Source of the DNA: Acinetobacter boissieri
GTDB lineage: Bacteria > Pseudomonadota > Gammaproteobacteria > Pseudomonadales > Moraxellaceae
NCBI RefSeq assembly: GCF_900096955.1
Contig: NZ_FMYL01000006.1
Location: 62,001-126,000 of the forward strand
Direction: 5' to 3'
DNA length: 64,000 nt
The notes under the pieces are model-generated. The model worked only from the letters and a program-made list of their open reading frames with translations, did no database searches and was not told where the DNA came from. Shown here piece by piece: positions 55,535 to 64,000 of this stretch. Position numbers and translations under genes: made by a program. How positions within the stretch are numbered: position 1 is the stretch's first letter; each line of letters starts with the position of its first letter.

Positions 55535-57529
55535 ATGTCAACTTCAACTTATGTACTTCGCCCTCTCGCTGCCATGATTTCATGTGCTTTATATATGCAG
55601 CATGCATATGCAGATCAACACATAGTGCGGCTTACTCCGATTGTGAGTACTGCAGAAAAAGGCAATACTGCCAATGGTCTAATTGTGGTACTCAACCCTA
55701 AACAGCCGACTCAGCCTATACCATCTGTAGATGGCGCTGCTTATTTACAAAATGTTATGGGTTTTAATGCGGTTAAAAGTGCAGGTATGGTCAATAGTGA
55801 TATTACTTTTAGAGGTATGTTTGGTTCTCGTATTAAAGTATTGTCCGACAACTCTGAAAACCTGGGTGCATGTGGTGGGCGTATGGATGCACCAACTTCG
55901 TATATTTCACCTGAACGTTTCGACCAAATGACGGTGATTAAAGGCCCAGAAACAGTCAGATTTGCTAATCCTGGTTCTGCTGCAACTGTATTGTTTGAGA
56001 GTCAGCCTGTACAGTTTAATGATGGTCAGTTTTACAAAGGTCAAGTGAGTACCGTCATGGGGTCATTTGGTCGTTTAGACCATAATGTAGATGTTGCTGT
56101 GGGCGAGCAAAATTATTATGCCCGATTAAATGCAAACCGTTCGGTATCAAATGATTATGTTGATGGTACCGGAAAAACGGTGCATGCCAATTGGGAAAAA
56201 TGGAATACAGATCTTGCATTGGGCTGGCGACCAACTGAACATACATGGTTAGAAGCAACCGCAGGCAAGGCCAATGGACAAGTGGCCTATGCAGGCCGTG
56301 GTATGGATGGAACATTGTTTGCGCGTGACCATTTAGGGCTTCGTTTACAGCAGACTCATATTAATGATGTGATTGAAAAAATAGATTTACAGGTGAATTA
56401 TAATTTTAATGACCATGTAATGGATAATTATGGATTACGGCCACTCAATCAAAGAATGGCTATGACATCGAATGTTGCTCGTAAAACGCTGAATGAGCGC
56501 ATGGAGATCACTGCACATGTGCGTGATTGGACGCTGCAAACAGGACTAGACCATCAATATAATAGTCATAGCAAGCGTGGCACACGAGCGTACAAGCAAT
56601 TACCACGTCAAAAAGATATGTCATTTGAGTCATTTGGTATATTTGCTGAAGCATCACATGATCTTTCTGAACAACAAAAATTGGTACTCGGCACACGTGT
56701 TGATGCGGTAACAGTCAGAGACTTTAGAGTTGCTAAACAGCAATTTAATCAAAAGCGTAGCCAAACTTTACCAAGTGGCTTTGTACGTTTAGAGAGTGAA
56801 TTTCCTACACTCAATACCAAGACCTATGTGGGAATTGGACATGTGCAACGTATGCCAGATTATTGGGAAATTTTTTCGCCAAGTTTAGGTAACGGTAGCA
56901 CCGATGCATTTAATACAGTGAAAACAGAAAAAACGACGCAACTTGATTTGGGTTACCAGTATCAGGGTGACGACTTCAACCATTGGGCATCTGCATATGC
57001 AGGATATGTACAAGATTTTATTTTGACCCAATATGGTACTGCAACGAATGCCTTAAATGTAAATGCTAAAATTGCAGGTGGTGAATTCGGTGTAGGGTAT
57101 AAATTTACACCACATATTCAGACGGATGTGAGTGCGATGTATGCTTGGGGAGAAAACACAACGCAAAAACGTGCTTTAGCACAAATTGCGCCGTTAGAAG
57201 CGCGTGTAAACTTACGTTATGTCGCAGACCAATATAGCGTTGGTGCACTGTGGCGTGTAGTGGGATCACAGCATCGTTATAGCCAAAAACAAGGCAACGT
57301 TGTGGGATATGATTTAGGGCCAAGTCAAGGCTTTGCAACATTATCTTTGAATGGTGCATACCGTTGGAATAATGGAGTAACCTTAGCTTTAGGCATTGAT
57401 AATATGTTTGATCGAACCTACAGCGAGCACTTAAATAAATTGGGTAATGCCAACGTCGGTTTTAGTGGTACAGAGCAAATCAATAACATTGGCCGTAACT
57501 ACTGGGCACGGATCGAATTTAAGTTTTAA
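55535..57529 (+). CDS. TonB-dependent copper receptor (OprC/NosA type)
   Basis: An outer-membrane receptor of the TonB-copper family. The signal peptide ends HAYADQ. The plug includes VDGAAYLQNVMGFNAVKSAG, ITFRGMFGSRIKVL and the diagnostic LGACGGRMDAPTSYI, whose Cys-Gly-Gly-Arg-Met segment is typical of OprC. The barrel ends ARIEFKF. The longest frame begins with GTG 55487, but ATG 55535 gives the standard signal. It follows the His/Met-rich protein and precedes an NlpE-like gene, making a copper set. Confidence 0.9.
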   Translation: MSTSTYVLRPLAAMISCALYMQHAYADQHIVRLTPIVSTAEKGNTANGLIVVLNPKQPTQPIPSVDGAAYLQNVMGFNAVKSAGMVNSDITFRGMFGSRIKVLSDNSENLGACGGRMDAPTSYISPERFDQMTVIKGPETVRFANPGSAATVLFESQPVQFNDGQFYKGQVSTVMGSFGRLDHNVDVAVGEQNYYARLNANRSVSNDYVDGTGKTVHANWEKWNTDLALGWRPTEHTWLEATAGKANGQVAYAGRGMDGTLFARDHLGLRLQQTHINDVIEKIDLQVNYNFNDHVMDNYGLRPLNQRMAMTSNVARKTLNERMEITAHVRDWTLQTGLDHQYNSHSKRGTRAYKQLPRQKDMSFESFGIFAEASHDLSEQQKLVLGTRVDAVTVRDFRVAKQQFNQKRSQTLPSGFVRLESEFPTLNTKTYVGIGHVQRMPDYWEIFSPSLGNGSTDAFNTVKTEKTTQLDLGYQYQGDDFNHWASAYAGYVQDFILTQYGTATNALNVNAKIAGGEFGVGYKFTPHIQTDVSAMYAWGENTTQKRALAQIAPLEARVNLRYVADQYSVGALWRVVGSQHRYSQKQGNVVGYDLGPSQGFATLSLNGAYRWNNGVTLALGIDNMFDRTYSEHLNKLGNANVGFSGTEQINNIGRNYWARIEFKF

Positions 57530-57537
57530 TTTATTTT

Positions 57538-57567
57538 AAAAAAGCACTTCTTTGGAAGTGCTTTTTT
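57538..57567 (+). terminator. Intrinsic terminator after the copper receptor
   Basis: AAAAAGCACTTC and GAAGTGCTTTTT around TTTG, then a T-run, 9 bases after the stop. Confidence 0.9.
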
Positions 57568-57673
57568 AATGATTTAATGTTTCAGACAAATAGGATACAG
57601 TTCATATATTGTTATTAGTTTTTCTATAATTTAAATTAAAATTGTATCTTTAAAATGGATTTATGATTACTAA

Positions 57674-58108
57674 ATGAACAATAAAATATGCGCACTGTCT
57701 ATTGCTGTGATCAGCTTACTGAGCTTACAGCCTACATATTCATATGCAATGGATATTAATCATAAACCAATACTTGATACAAATCATACAGCTGAAAACT
57801 CACTAGATTGGTTTGGGGAATATATTGGTACCCAAACTTGTAAAAACTGCAGATCTATCGAAACAACTTTGATTCTAAATGAGAATAAAACCTACCGATT
57901 GAAAGAAACTTATATTTATGCAAATAACCATAAAAAAACAATTGTTTCAAAAGGTAATTTCAAATTTAATACTGAGCATACATCTATAATAACTCTTAAT
58001 ATTTATGGGAAAAAGCGCCTCTTTTTTATTGGTGAGAATACTGCAACACCTTTAAATACTAAAGGAAAAAATATTAAAGGAGCAACTGCACTTAAAAAGA
58101 TGAGCTAA
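57674..58108 (+). CDS. NlpE-like copper-associated periplasmic protein
   Basis: A 144-aa protein with a Sec signal (cleavage near YSYAMD). DWFGEYIGTQTCKNCRSIET followed by TLILNENKTYRLKETY matches the N-terminal barrel of NlpE/CutF, including the CxxC motif. Unlike E. coli NlpE it has no lipobox cysteine, so it should be soluble in the periplasm and lacks the C-terminal OB domain. It stands 144 bases beyond the copper receptor, after a terminator, and so has its own promoter. A Cu stress-sensing or buffering role is inferred. Confidence 0.75.
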   Translation: MNNKICALSIAVISLLSLQPTYSYAMDINHKPILDTNHTAENSLDWFGEYIGTQTCKNCRSIETTLILNENKTYRLKETYIYANNHKKTIVSKGNFKFNTEHTSIITLNIYGKKRLFFIGENTATPLNTKGKNIKGATALKKMS

Positions 58109-58449
58109 TTTGAACTAGAGCTAGAAATATAGTGAAAACATTGAAAAATCTATATAAGTAATAATTAAAAAATATAGATAGGAAGCCTTTATTGTTGGCT
58201 GTATGAGGAATAAGGTAGTGCGATTCTATAATTTTAAATTTCGTTTTTATTTTATCATTTGGTCAATTCTATATTGAATAATGCCCTAGATCGGTAATAT
58301 TCCTAGTATAAAGATCATGAAAAATCTCGATGAATATCACTCTAAAATAGATTAGATGCAGTAAAAGGATAAGCATTGCATCTTTTGGACAGCTAAAACC
58401 ATCACTTCATTCCATGATTATTTACATAATAATATTTGGAGTGTAAGTG
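58109..58449. other. Intergenic region upstream of the indole cluster
   Basis: About 340 AT-rich bases with no gene, carrying the promoter of the four-gene oxidation cluster. GGAG lies about 10 bases before the first ATG. I could not identify the operator of the presumed AraC regulator by eye. Confidence 0.5.
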
Positions 58450-59700
58450 ATGTCTGGTCAATATGTTCAAATAAAAAGCCAATCGGGTGACGTTTTTTCT
58501 GCCTACCTGAGCATTTCAGCTGATAAGCGTGGTCCGGGTATTGTTTTGTGCCAAGAAATTTTTGGTGTAAATGAAGTGATGCGTAAAAAAGCCGATTTTC
58601 TTGCTGAAGAAGGCTATACCGTACTTGTTCCCGATTTGTTTTGGCGTACAGAAGCCAATATAGAGTTAGGGTATACACCTGAGGATTTTGAAAAAGCATT
58701 CCAATTATACCAAGCATATGATGAAGATCTGGGTGTTCAAGATGTTCAAGACAGCCTCAATTATTTAAAGACATTAGATAGCTGTGACAGAAATACAGGC
58801 TTGAGTGTCTTGGGGTACTGTTTAGGTGGCAAAGTTGCATTTTTAGCGGGGTGTCGTATTCCTGAAGTGGCATGTACTGTTGGGTATTATGGCGTAGGGC
58901 TTGAAAAATTATTGCATGAGTTAGAACAACTCAAAGGTCACTTAGTATTACATATTGCTGAATTAGATCAGTTTACCCCGCCTGCTGCACGAGAAAAAAT
59001 AATCCAAGCTGCTCAGCATTATTCGAATGTCAATATTCATGTTTATGATGCTGTAGATCATGCGTTTGCTCGACCAGAAGGTACGCACTACCATAAGCCA
59101 TCAGCAAAAATAGCCCATGAGCGAACAATTACTGCACTTCACAAAACGGTTGGACCATATTTTGACTTGGTTGCACTGTGGGAAGAACACATTAAACATG
59201 AGTTTGATACAAGAGATGTACCCGCAACCATGGCAACGATGGTTGCTCAGCCGTATGTCAACCATATTCCAACCTTAACTGGTGGTGTTGGTTATAGCCA
59301 GTTAGCCCGTTTTTATCGTTATCACTTTGTACATCAAAACCCACAAGATATGAAGTTAACGCCATTGTCTCGTACGGTTGGCTCCACGCAAGTCGTCGAT
59401 GAATTTATTATGAGCTTTACTCACGACAGTGAGATTGATTGGTTACTGCCTGGGATTCAACCTACGGGGAAATATGTAGAAATACCTATGCTTGGGGTGA
59501 TTCAGTTCAGAGGTTCAAAGCTGTGTCATGAGCATATTTATTGGGATCAAGCCTCAGTACTGGTACAAATTGGTCTACTTGATCCAACAGGTCTACCGGT
59601 TGCGGGTGCAGAGACGGCACACAAACTTTTAAATGAAGCGATTCCATCGAACACTCTTATGCCGTCTTGGGCATCGAGTGAAAATAAACCGATTGTATAA
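58450..59700 (+). CDS. iifA: Dienelactone-hydrolase fold fused to NTF2-like domain (IifA-like)
   Basis: A 416-aa two-domain protein. Residues 1 to about 235 are an alpha/beta hydrolase of the dienelactone hydrolase family with an intact triad: Cys124 in LGYCLGGKVAF, Asp173 in AELDQF and His204 in VDHAFAR. The rest (YRYHFVHQNPQDMKLTPLSR ... VIQFRGSKLCHEHIYWDQ) is a SnoaL/NTF2-like domain. From memory, IifA of Acinetobacter sp. O153 is a cofactor-independent oxygenase of this superfamily turning 3-hydroxyindolin-2-one into anthranilate. The gene order iifA-B-C-D matches. A codon before ATG 58450 is GTG. Confidence 0.72.
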   Translation: MSGQYVQIKSQSGDVFSAYLSISADKRGPGIVLCQEIFGVNEVMRKKADFLAEEGYTVLVPDLFWRTEANIELGYTPEDFEKAFQLYQAYDEDLGVQDVQDSLNYLKTLDSCDRNTGLSVLGYCLGGKVAFLAGCRIPEVACTVGYYGVGLEKLLHELEQLKGHLVLHIAELDQFTPPAAREKIIQAAQHYSNVNIHVYDAVDHAFARPEGTHYHKPSAKIAHERTITALHKTVGPYFDLVALWEEHIKHEFDTRDVPATMATMVAQPYVNHIPTLTGGVGYSQLARFYRYHFVHQNPQDMKLTPLSRTVGSTQVVDEFIMSFTHDSEIDWLLPGIQPTGKYVEIPMLGVIQFRGSKLCHEHIYWDQASVLVQIGLLDPTGLPVAGAETAHKLLNEAIPSNTLMPSWASSENKPIV

Positions 59701-59717
59701 ATCAAGGAGTATCTCAA

Positions 59718-60503
59718 ATGAAATTTGATTTTAATCAAAAGGTTGTTTTAGTCAGTGGTGGTTCGACTTTAATTGGAGAGGCACTGGTACAGGCACTTAT
59801 TAATGCCGGTGCATCTGTTGCCATTTTAGATATTGATGCCAATGGCGAACAGGTTGCACAAAAATGTGGTGAAAAAGCCATTTTTATTCAAACCAATTTA
59901 ACCAGTGATGTTGCAATAAAAAAAGCGATTGAAACAGTACATCATGTGTTGGGTAAAGTAAATTTTGTGGTGAATCTGGCCTGTACTTATCTTGATAAGG
60001 GCCTTGAGTCGAGCAGAGGGGATTGGCTACAAGCGCTTGATGTCAATGTGGTTTCATCTGCTGAGCTTGTAAAAGCAGTCTATTCAGATTTAAAAAAAAA
60101 TCAAGGTGCCGTGGTTAATTTCACTTCTATTTCTGCCAAGTATGCACAGACTGGTCGATGGTTGTATCCAGTGTCTAAAGCGGCCATGTGTGCATTAACC
60201 AAGGCAATGGCAATGGATTTTGCAGTGGATGGCGTACGAGTAAATTCGGTCTCTCCAGGTTGGACATGGTCTAGAGTCATTGCTGAAGTGAGTGGGAATG
60301 ACCGTCAAAAAGCAGATGCTGTTGGTGCGGATTATCATGTTTTAGGTCGCTTAGGTGACCCAGAAGAAGTTGCGAATGTAGTGATGTTTTTACTTTCACC
60401 TGCCGCAAGTTTTGTAACTGGGGCTGATTACGCTGTAGATGGTGGTTATTCGATTATGGGGCCAGAAGCCAATCAGCCAGCGATACCTCGGTTAGCCAAA
60501 TAA
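59718..60503 (+). CDS. iifB: Short-chain dehydrogenase/reductase (IifB-like)
   Basis: A 261-aa NAD(P)-dependent SDR. The cofactor loop VSGGSTLIGEAL is a variant of TGxxxGxG. The catalytic Ser lies in NFTSISAKYAQTGR and the Tyr/Lys in YPVSKAAM. VNSVSPGWTWSRV and VTGADYAVDGGYSIMG complete the fold. In the iif pathway the SDR oxidises indole-2,3-dihydrodiol to 3-hydroxyindolin-2-one, so that is the probable role here. It lies 17 bases after iifA behind AAGGAG. Confidence 0.75.
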   Translation: MKFDFNQKVVLVSGGSTLIGEALVQALINAGASVAILDIDANGEQVAQKCGEKAIFIQTNLTSDVAIKKAIETVHHVLGKVNFVVNLACTYLDKGLESSRGDWLQALDVNVVSSAELVKAVYSDLKKNQGAVVNFTSISAKYAQTGRWLYPVSKAAMCALTKAMAMDFAVDGVRVNSVSPGWTWSRVIAEVSGNDRQKADAVGADYHVLGRLGDPEEVANVVMFLLSPAASFVTGADYAVDGGYSIMGPEANQPAIPRLAK

Positions 60504-60537
60504 ACACAATTGATTAAATAGAAATGGGGATATTTAT

Positions 60538-61776
60538 ATGCGTCGTATAGCAGTGATTGGTGCAGGGCAGTCTGGATTACAGCTGAGTTTAGGCCTAATT
60601 AATATGGGGTATGAGGTTACGATTTTTACCAATCGTACAGCAGAACAAATTGCTCAAGGGCGTGTGATGTCAAGCCAATGTATGTTTCATACTGCATTAC
60701 AGACAGAGCGTGATTTGGGTTTAAACTTTTGGGAAGAAGCATGCCCTTCTGTAGAAGGGATTGGTTTTACTATTGTAAACAATGAAGAAAAAACCAAAGT
60801 ATTTGAATGGAGTGCAAGATTAAAACGTTATGCGCAATCGGTAGATCAGCGTGTGAAAATGCCACAGTGGATGCGAGCATTTGAAAAACAGGGCGGTAAA
60901 ATTGTTATACAAGATGTGGGTATCAATGAGTTAGAGCAGATTACACCTGAATATGATTTGGTTTTGCTCGCGGCAGGTAAAGGCGAAGTGGTTAAGCAAT
61001 TTGCACGAGATGATGAAAAGAGCATTTTTGATAAACCGCAACGTGCTTTGGCATTGACTTATGTTCAAGGCATGAAACCGATATTACCGTATTCAAAAGT
61101 AACTTTTAATGTGATTCCTGGCGTAGGTGAATATTTTAGTTTTCCTGCTTTAAGTGTTAATGGACCATGCGACATTATGGTGTTTGAAGGTATTCCCGGT
61201 GGTCCGATGGACTGCTGGCAAGATGTAAAAACGGCAGAAGAACATCTTGAAATGAGTTTAAGCCTACTTAAACAATATGTTCCGTGGGAGTATGAGCGTT
61301 GTTCGGACATTCAATTAACCGATGACAATGGTTATTTAGCCGGTCGATTTGCACCAACCATACGCCAACCAATTTTAACTTTACCTTCGGGGCGTAAGGT
61401 ATTTGGTATGGCAGATGCCTTGGTGGTTAATGACCCTATTACAGGTCAGGGTTCTAATAATGCGGCTAAATGTAGCAAGATTTATTTCGATGCTATTTTA
61501 GCACATGCCGATCAAGACTTTTCTACCGAGTGGATGCAAGACACGTTTGATCAATATTGGCAGTATGCAGAAAAAGTAGTTGCTTGGACCAATAGTTTAT
61601 TGGTTCCTCCTGAGCCACATATGATAGAGATTTTGATGGAAGCGAGTAGAAATCAAGCCATTGCATCAGAGTTTGCAAATAATTTTGATGATCCACGTAA
61701 CTTTTCGCCGTGGTGGTTTGATGCCGAAAGTGCAAAGCAATTTATTAAACATCGCCATATCAAGCATGTTGCTTAA
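60538..61776 (+). CDS. iifC: StyA-type indole/styrene flavin monooxygenase (IifC-like)
   Basis: A 412-aa FADH2-using monooxygenase of the styrene/indole monooxygenase group. The start MRRIAVIGAGQSGLQLSLGL and the VMSSQCMFHTALQTERDLGLNFW block are diagnostic of StyA-like enzymes. ADALVVNDPITGQGSNNAAK forms the C-terminal FAD site. It epoxidises indole or styrene with reduced flavin supplied by the reductase encoded next. Indole oxidation often produces indigo as a side product in such clones. Confidence 0.87.
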   Translation: MRRIAVIGAGQSGLQLSLGLINMGYEVTIFTNRTAEQIAQGRVMSSQCMFHTALQTERDLGLNFWEEACPSVEGIGFTIVNNEEKTKVFEWSARLKRYAQSVDQRVKMPQWMRAFEKQGGKIVIQDVGINELEQITPEYDLVLLAAGKGEVVKQFARDDEKSIFDKPQRALALTYVQGMKPILPYSKVTFNVIPGVGEYFSFPALSVNGPCDIMVFEGIPGGPMDCWQDVKTAEEHLEMSLSLLKQYVPWEYERCSDIQLTDDNGYLAGRFAPTIRQPILTLPSGRKVFGMADALVVNDPITGQGSNNAAKCSKIYFDAILAHADQDFSTEWMQDTFDQYWQYAEKVVAWTNSLLVPPEPHMIEILMEASRNQAIASEFANNFDDPRNFSPWWFDAESAKQFIKHRHIKHVA

Positions 61777-61796
61777 TCAAAGTATTCAAGGAGCTT

Positions 61797-62339
61797 ATGA
61801 TGAACAAAATATCAGAACAGCCAATGTTAAACCAGATTGATATTACCAATAAAAAAGGCATTAGAAATTTATTGGGGCAGTTTGCAACGGGTGTCACGGT
61901 GATTACAACCCGTGGAAAAGATGGTCGTAAAATAGGAATGACGGCAAATTCATTTTCTTCGCTGTCTCTTGATCCGCCGTTGGTGTTATGGAGTTTGTCC
62001 AAAACCGCACCAAGTTTACCTGACTTTGTTGATGCGGAACATTTTGCCATACATATGTTGGGTCAAGAACACCATGACTTGTCAGGGCATTTTGCAAGAC
62101 CTGCAGACGACAAGTTTTTAGGCATTGCACATGTCGAACATGAAGGTATTCAGGGCATTCCTTTATTAGAAGATGCATTAGCGACCTTAGTTTGTCGTAA
62201 TGTACAACAATACGAGGGTGGCGACCATTTAATCTTTATTGGTGAAATGCAACAGTATCAGCAACGTGAAGGGGCTCCTTTGGTCTTTCATGCTGGGAAA
62301 TATCGAGCCGTGATAGAACATCCAGAATTGGCAATTTAA
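61797..62339 (+). CDS. iifD: Flavin reductase partner (IifD-like)
   Basis: A 180-aa NAD(P)H:flavin oxidoreductase of the Flavin_Reduct (StyB/HpaC) family. LGQFATGVTVITTRGKDGRKIGM and SSLSLDPPLVLWSLSKTAPS are characteristic. It supplies FADH2 to the monooxygenase just upstream (20 bases). AAGGAG precedes the first of two tandem ATG codons. A terminator follows, closing the four-gene unit. Confidence 0.9.
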   Translation: MMNKISEQPMLNQIDITNKKGIRNLLGQFATGVTVITTRGKDGRKIGMTANSFSSLSLDPPLVLWSLSKTAPSLPDFVDAEHFAIHMLGQEHHDLSGHFARPADDKFLGIAHVEHEGIQGIPLLEDALATLVCRNVQQYEGGDHLIFIGEMQQYQQREGAPLVFHAGKYRAVIEHPELAI

Positions 62340-62344
62340 ATTTT

Positions 62345-62374
62345 AAAAAATCACGATATTTATCGTGATTTTTT
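62345..62374 (+). terminator. Intrinsic terminator of the indole cluster
   Basis: AAAAAATCACGATA and TATCGTGATTTTTT (14 bp, perfect) with loop TT, ending in a T-run. Confidence 0.92.
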
Positions 62375-62608
62375 TATTTTTATTGCATGGAAGTTGATTG
62401 GAAGAATTGGATAGCAGTAAGGAATCAATGGATAGCATCAAACTAATAAATCTATTAAATATAGTTTATTCAATATTTTGAATGATTTTTTGAATTTGAA
62501 ACAGATGGTTTTTGTTAGATAGGACTCATCAAAATAAAAGGTTTTTCAAATTTCTTATTCAGTATTTTGAATGTAAATCTAAGTCAAATTTTATTTTAGG
62601 AAAAAGAT

Positions 62609-63556
62609 ATGAAATCAACCGTATTAAAAATATTTTTTCTAGCAGGTACATTGCCCATGGTGACATCGCAAGTAAAAGCGTATGACTTGCCCACTGTGAA
62701 TTTAGGAATGACCAGTTTTTTAGATGGTGGTTTACCTGCAGGGCCGGGTTGGTATGGACAGCTTTATTTTCAAGATTATGATGCCAATAAGCTTTCAGAT
62801 CAGCAAGGAAATCGACTTCCACTTCCCAAAACTGATTTACATTATCAGGTTGAAGTTGCTCAGTTAAGTTATTTATCTCAACTAAGCGTAGGAAAAAATG
62901 CATCGTTTGGAATGAATGTATTATTACCCTTTGTGAGTAAAATGAATGTCAATGATGGCTTAAATCAGGCTGCATTAAAGTCATCTCAGGGGTTTTCTGA
63001 TATTTTGGTTGGTCCATTTATTCAATTTGATCCAGTGATGGGAGCCAATGGTCCAAAATTTGTGCAACGTGTAGAGTTTCAAGTGAATTTGCCTACGGGA
63101 CATTATGACCAAAGCAAAGATATTAATCCGAGTAATCATGCGGTGTCATTTAATCCATATTGGGCAGCAACATACTGGCTGACTCCGAAGTGGACAGCAT
63201 CGGTACGAATTCATTATTTATATAATTTTAAAAATAATAAACCCACATATGCTTTTGGCGATGTCGATGATTTGCAGGCCGGTCAAGCCATTCATGCCAA
63301 TTTTGCAACTGACTATGCCATTACAGAAAAATTACGCTTGGGTATAAATGGGTATTGGCTACAGCAGATTACAGATACAAAAGCAAATGGGACGGATTTA
63401 AAGGGGCGACGTGAAAGGGTTTGGGCACTTGGTCCGGGCATGATGTATAGTTTTTCACAGCAAGATCATGTTGTTGCAAATGCTTATTTTGAACAAGGCG
63501 CAAAAAATAGACCTGAAGGGAATCGACTTCAGGTGCGGTATATTCATCATTTTTAA
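62609..63556 (+). CDS. Outer-membrane channel, Phenol_MetA_deg-like family
   Basis: A 315-aa beta-rich outer-membrane protein with a signal peptide ending VKAYDLP. GLPAGPGWYGQLYFQDYDANK, GFSDILVGPFIQFDP and VEFQVNLPTGHYDQSKDINP are typical of the Phenol_MetA_deg/SphA-like transporter family, found near aromatic catabolism genes. The last residues are RYIHHF, with the barrel-type terminal Phe. It probably admits the aromatic substrate of the adjacent pathway. It has its own promoter region beyond the cluster's terminator. Confidence 0.8.
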   Translation: MKSTVLKIFFLAGTLPMVTSQVKAYDLPTVNLGMTSFLDGGLPAGPGWYGQLYFQDYDANKLSDQQGNRLPLPKTDLHYQVEVAQLSYLSQLSVGKNASFGMNVLLPFVSKMNVNDGLNQAALKSSQGFSDILVGPFIQFDPVMGANGPKFVQRVEFQVNLPTGHYDQSKDINPSNHAVSFNPYWAATYWLTPKWTASVRIHYLYNFKNNKPTYAFGDVDDLQAGQAIHANFATDYAITEKLRLGINGYWLQQITDTKANGTDLKGRRERVWALGPGMMYSFSQQDHVVANAYFEQGAKNRPEGNRLQVRYIHHF

Positions 63557-63559
63557 AAA

Positions 63560-63596
63560 GATATGCATCTTTTATTTTGGATAAAAGGTGCATATC
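63560..63596 (-). terminator. Terminator between OM channel and AraC gene
   Basis: GATATGCATCTTTTAT and ATAAAAGGTGCATATC form a 16-bp stem with one G-T around TTTGG. On the minus strand a T-run follows, so it mainly ends the leftward araC transcript. Confidence 0.8.
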
Positions 63597-63623
63597 GTTG
63601 AAAGAGATAAAAATAATAAAACC

Positions 63624-64000
63624 TTAACTGAGACGTATAATTTGACCAGTTTGAGTACATTTGTGTGTGGATGAAGGTAACTCGCCATAACGCCGTTTAT
63701 ATTCTTGAGAAAAACGGCCTAAATGGGTAAAGCCCCACTTATAAGCAATATCTGTTACCGATTGATATTCACTATTGCGTAATTCTTGATGTGCTTTTTC
63801 TAATCTTAAATCTTTTAAGTAAGCCATTGGTGTTGTGCCTAAAAAATTCTTAAAGCCAGAAAACAGTGTGCGAGTACTGACACCTGCATTTTTTGCCAAG
63901 ATTTCAATATTTAATGGTTCGTGTAGATTTTCTCGAATATAGCATTCTGTACGTTTAATGAAGTGTGGTGACACCAGTTTTTCTTGATAACGGTTGATGG
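63624..64000 (-). CDS. AraC-family regulator, 5' part beyond the window
   Basis: The C-terminal DNA-binding half of an AraC/XylS regulator. The frame remains open past the GTG at 63974 to the window edge (...RYQEKLVSPHF), so this is a truncated gene, not a 116-aa protein. The first helix-turn-helix is IEILAKNAGVSTRTLFSGFK and the second VTDIAYKWGFTHLGRFSQEY, followed by RRYGELPSS. It is probably the activator of the neighbouring indole-oxidation genes. Confidence 0.88.
   Translation of the reverse strand, partial: INRYQEKLVSPHFIKRTECYIRENLHEPLNIEILAKNAGVSTRTLFSGFKNFLGTTPMAYLKDLRLEKAHQELRNSEYQSVTDIAYKWGFTHLGRFSQEYKRRYGELPSSTHKCTQTGQIIRLS

Overview
The window looks like a chromosomal segment of an Acinetobacter-type gammaproteobacterium. 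The evidence is the AT-rich DNA, two porins of the Acinetobacter Omp33-36 type, a pmrC-pmrA-pmrB order, an RF2 gene with its programmed frameshift, and an indole-oxygenation cluster resembling iif of Acinetobacter. I saw no rRNA, tRNA, CRISPR array, insertion sequence or phage gene.

Layout. (1) 0-5 kb: the end of a biotin-dependent carboxylase operon (biotin carboxylase fused to BCCP) faces a three-gene operon for a polar amino-acid-like ABC importer, whose permease and ATPase are fused in one chain, plus a DUF1989 protein. (2) 5.5-27.9 kb: core genome. It holds a manganese riboswitch with a TMEM165/GDT1-type exporter, guaB, glmM-pdxH-recJ, a porin, prfB, a glycerophosphodiesterase, a DedA protein, a K+-channel-like protein with an altered filter, Omp33-36, uvrA, a GlpM-like protein, tenA, a DUF475/TerC-like protein, a YajR-like MFS transporter and ssb. 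(3) 27.9-43.3 kb: an accessory catabolic region. It encodes a class III aminotransferase, a CMD-fold protein, a GlnHPQ-like importer behind a sigma-54 promoter, a C45 autoproteolytic amidohydrolase, an RpiR regulator, an ArsR/transporter pair, an ornithine-cyclodeaminase-family protein with RidA and a DadA-like oxidase, an APC permease, and LuxR and AraC regulators. (4) 43.4-48.1 kb: envelope modification, with a PAP2 phosphatase, EptA/PmrC, PmrA and PmrB. (5) 48.1-54.9 kb: metal or metallophore uptake, with a BtuCDF-like importer divergent from a TonB receptor that has a Zur-box-like operator, then a GNAT protein and a YeeE/YedE pair. (6) 55-58.1 kb: copper handling, with a His/Met-rich DUF2946-like protein, a TonB copper receptor and an NlpE-like protein. 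(7) 58.4-64 kb: indole-to-anthranilate-like genes, an outer-membrane channel and a truncated AraC regulator.

How the genes may work together. The accessory region reads as a pathway that imports an amino-acid-like compound (perhaps N-acylated or a D-amino acid), removes an acyl group with the C45 hydrolase, oxidises the amine to an imine, and handles that imine with RidA and the cyclodeaminase-like reductase. The sigma-54 promoter suggests nitrogen control. The PAP2-EptA-PmrAB order suggests that lipid A phosphate removal and phosphoethanolamine addition are coordinated. The Zur-like site suggests that what looks by homology like a siderophore receptor may serve zinc uptake. These are inferences from sequence and context; no database search was run.
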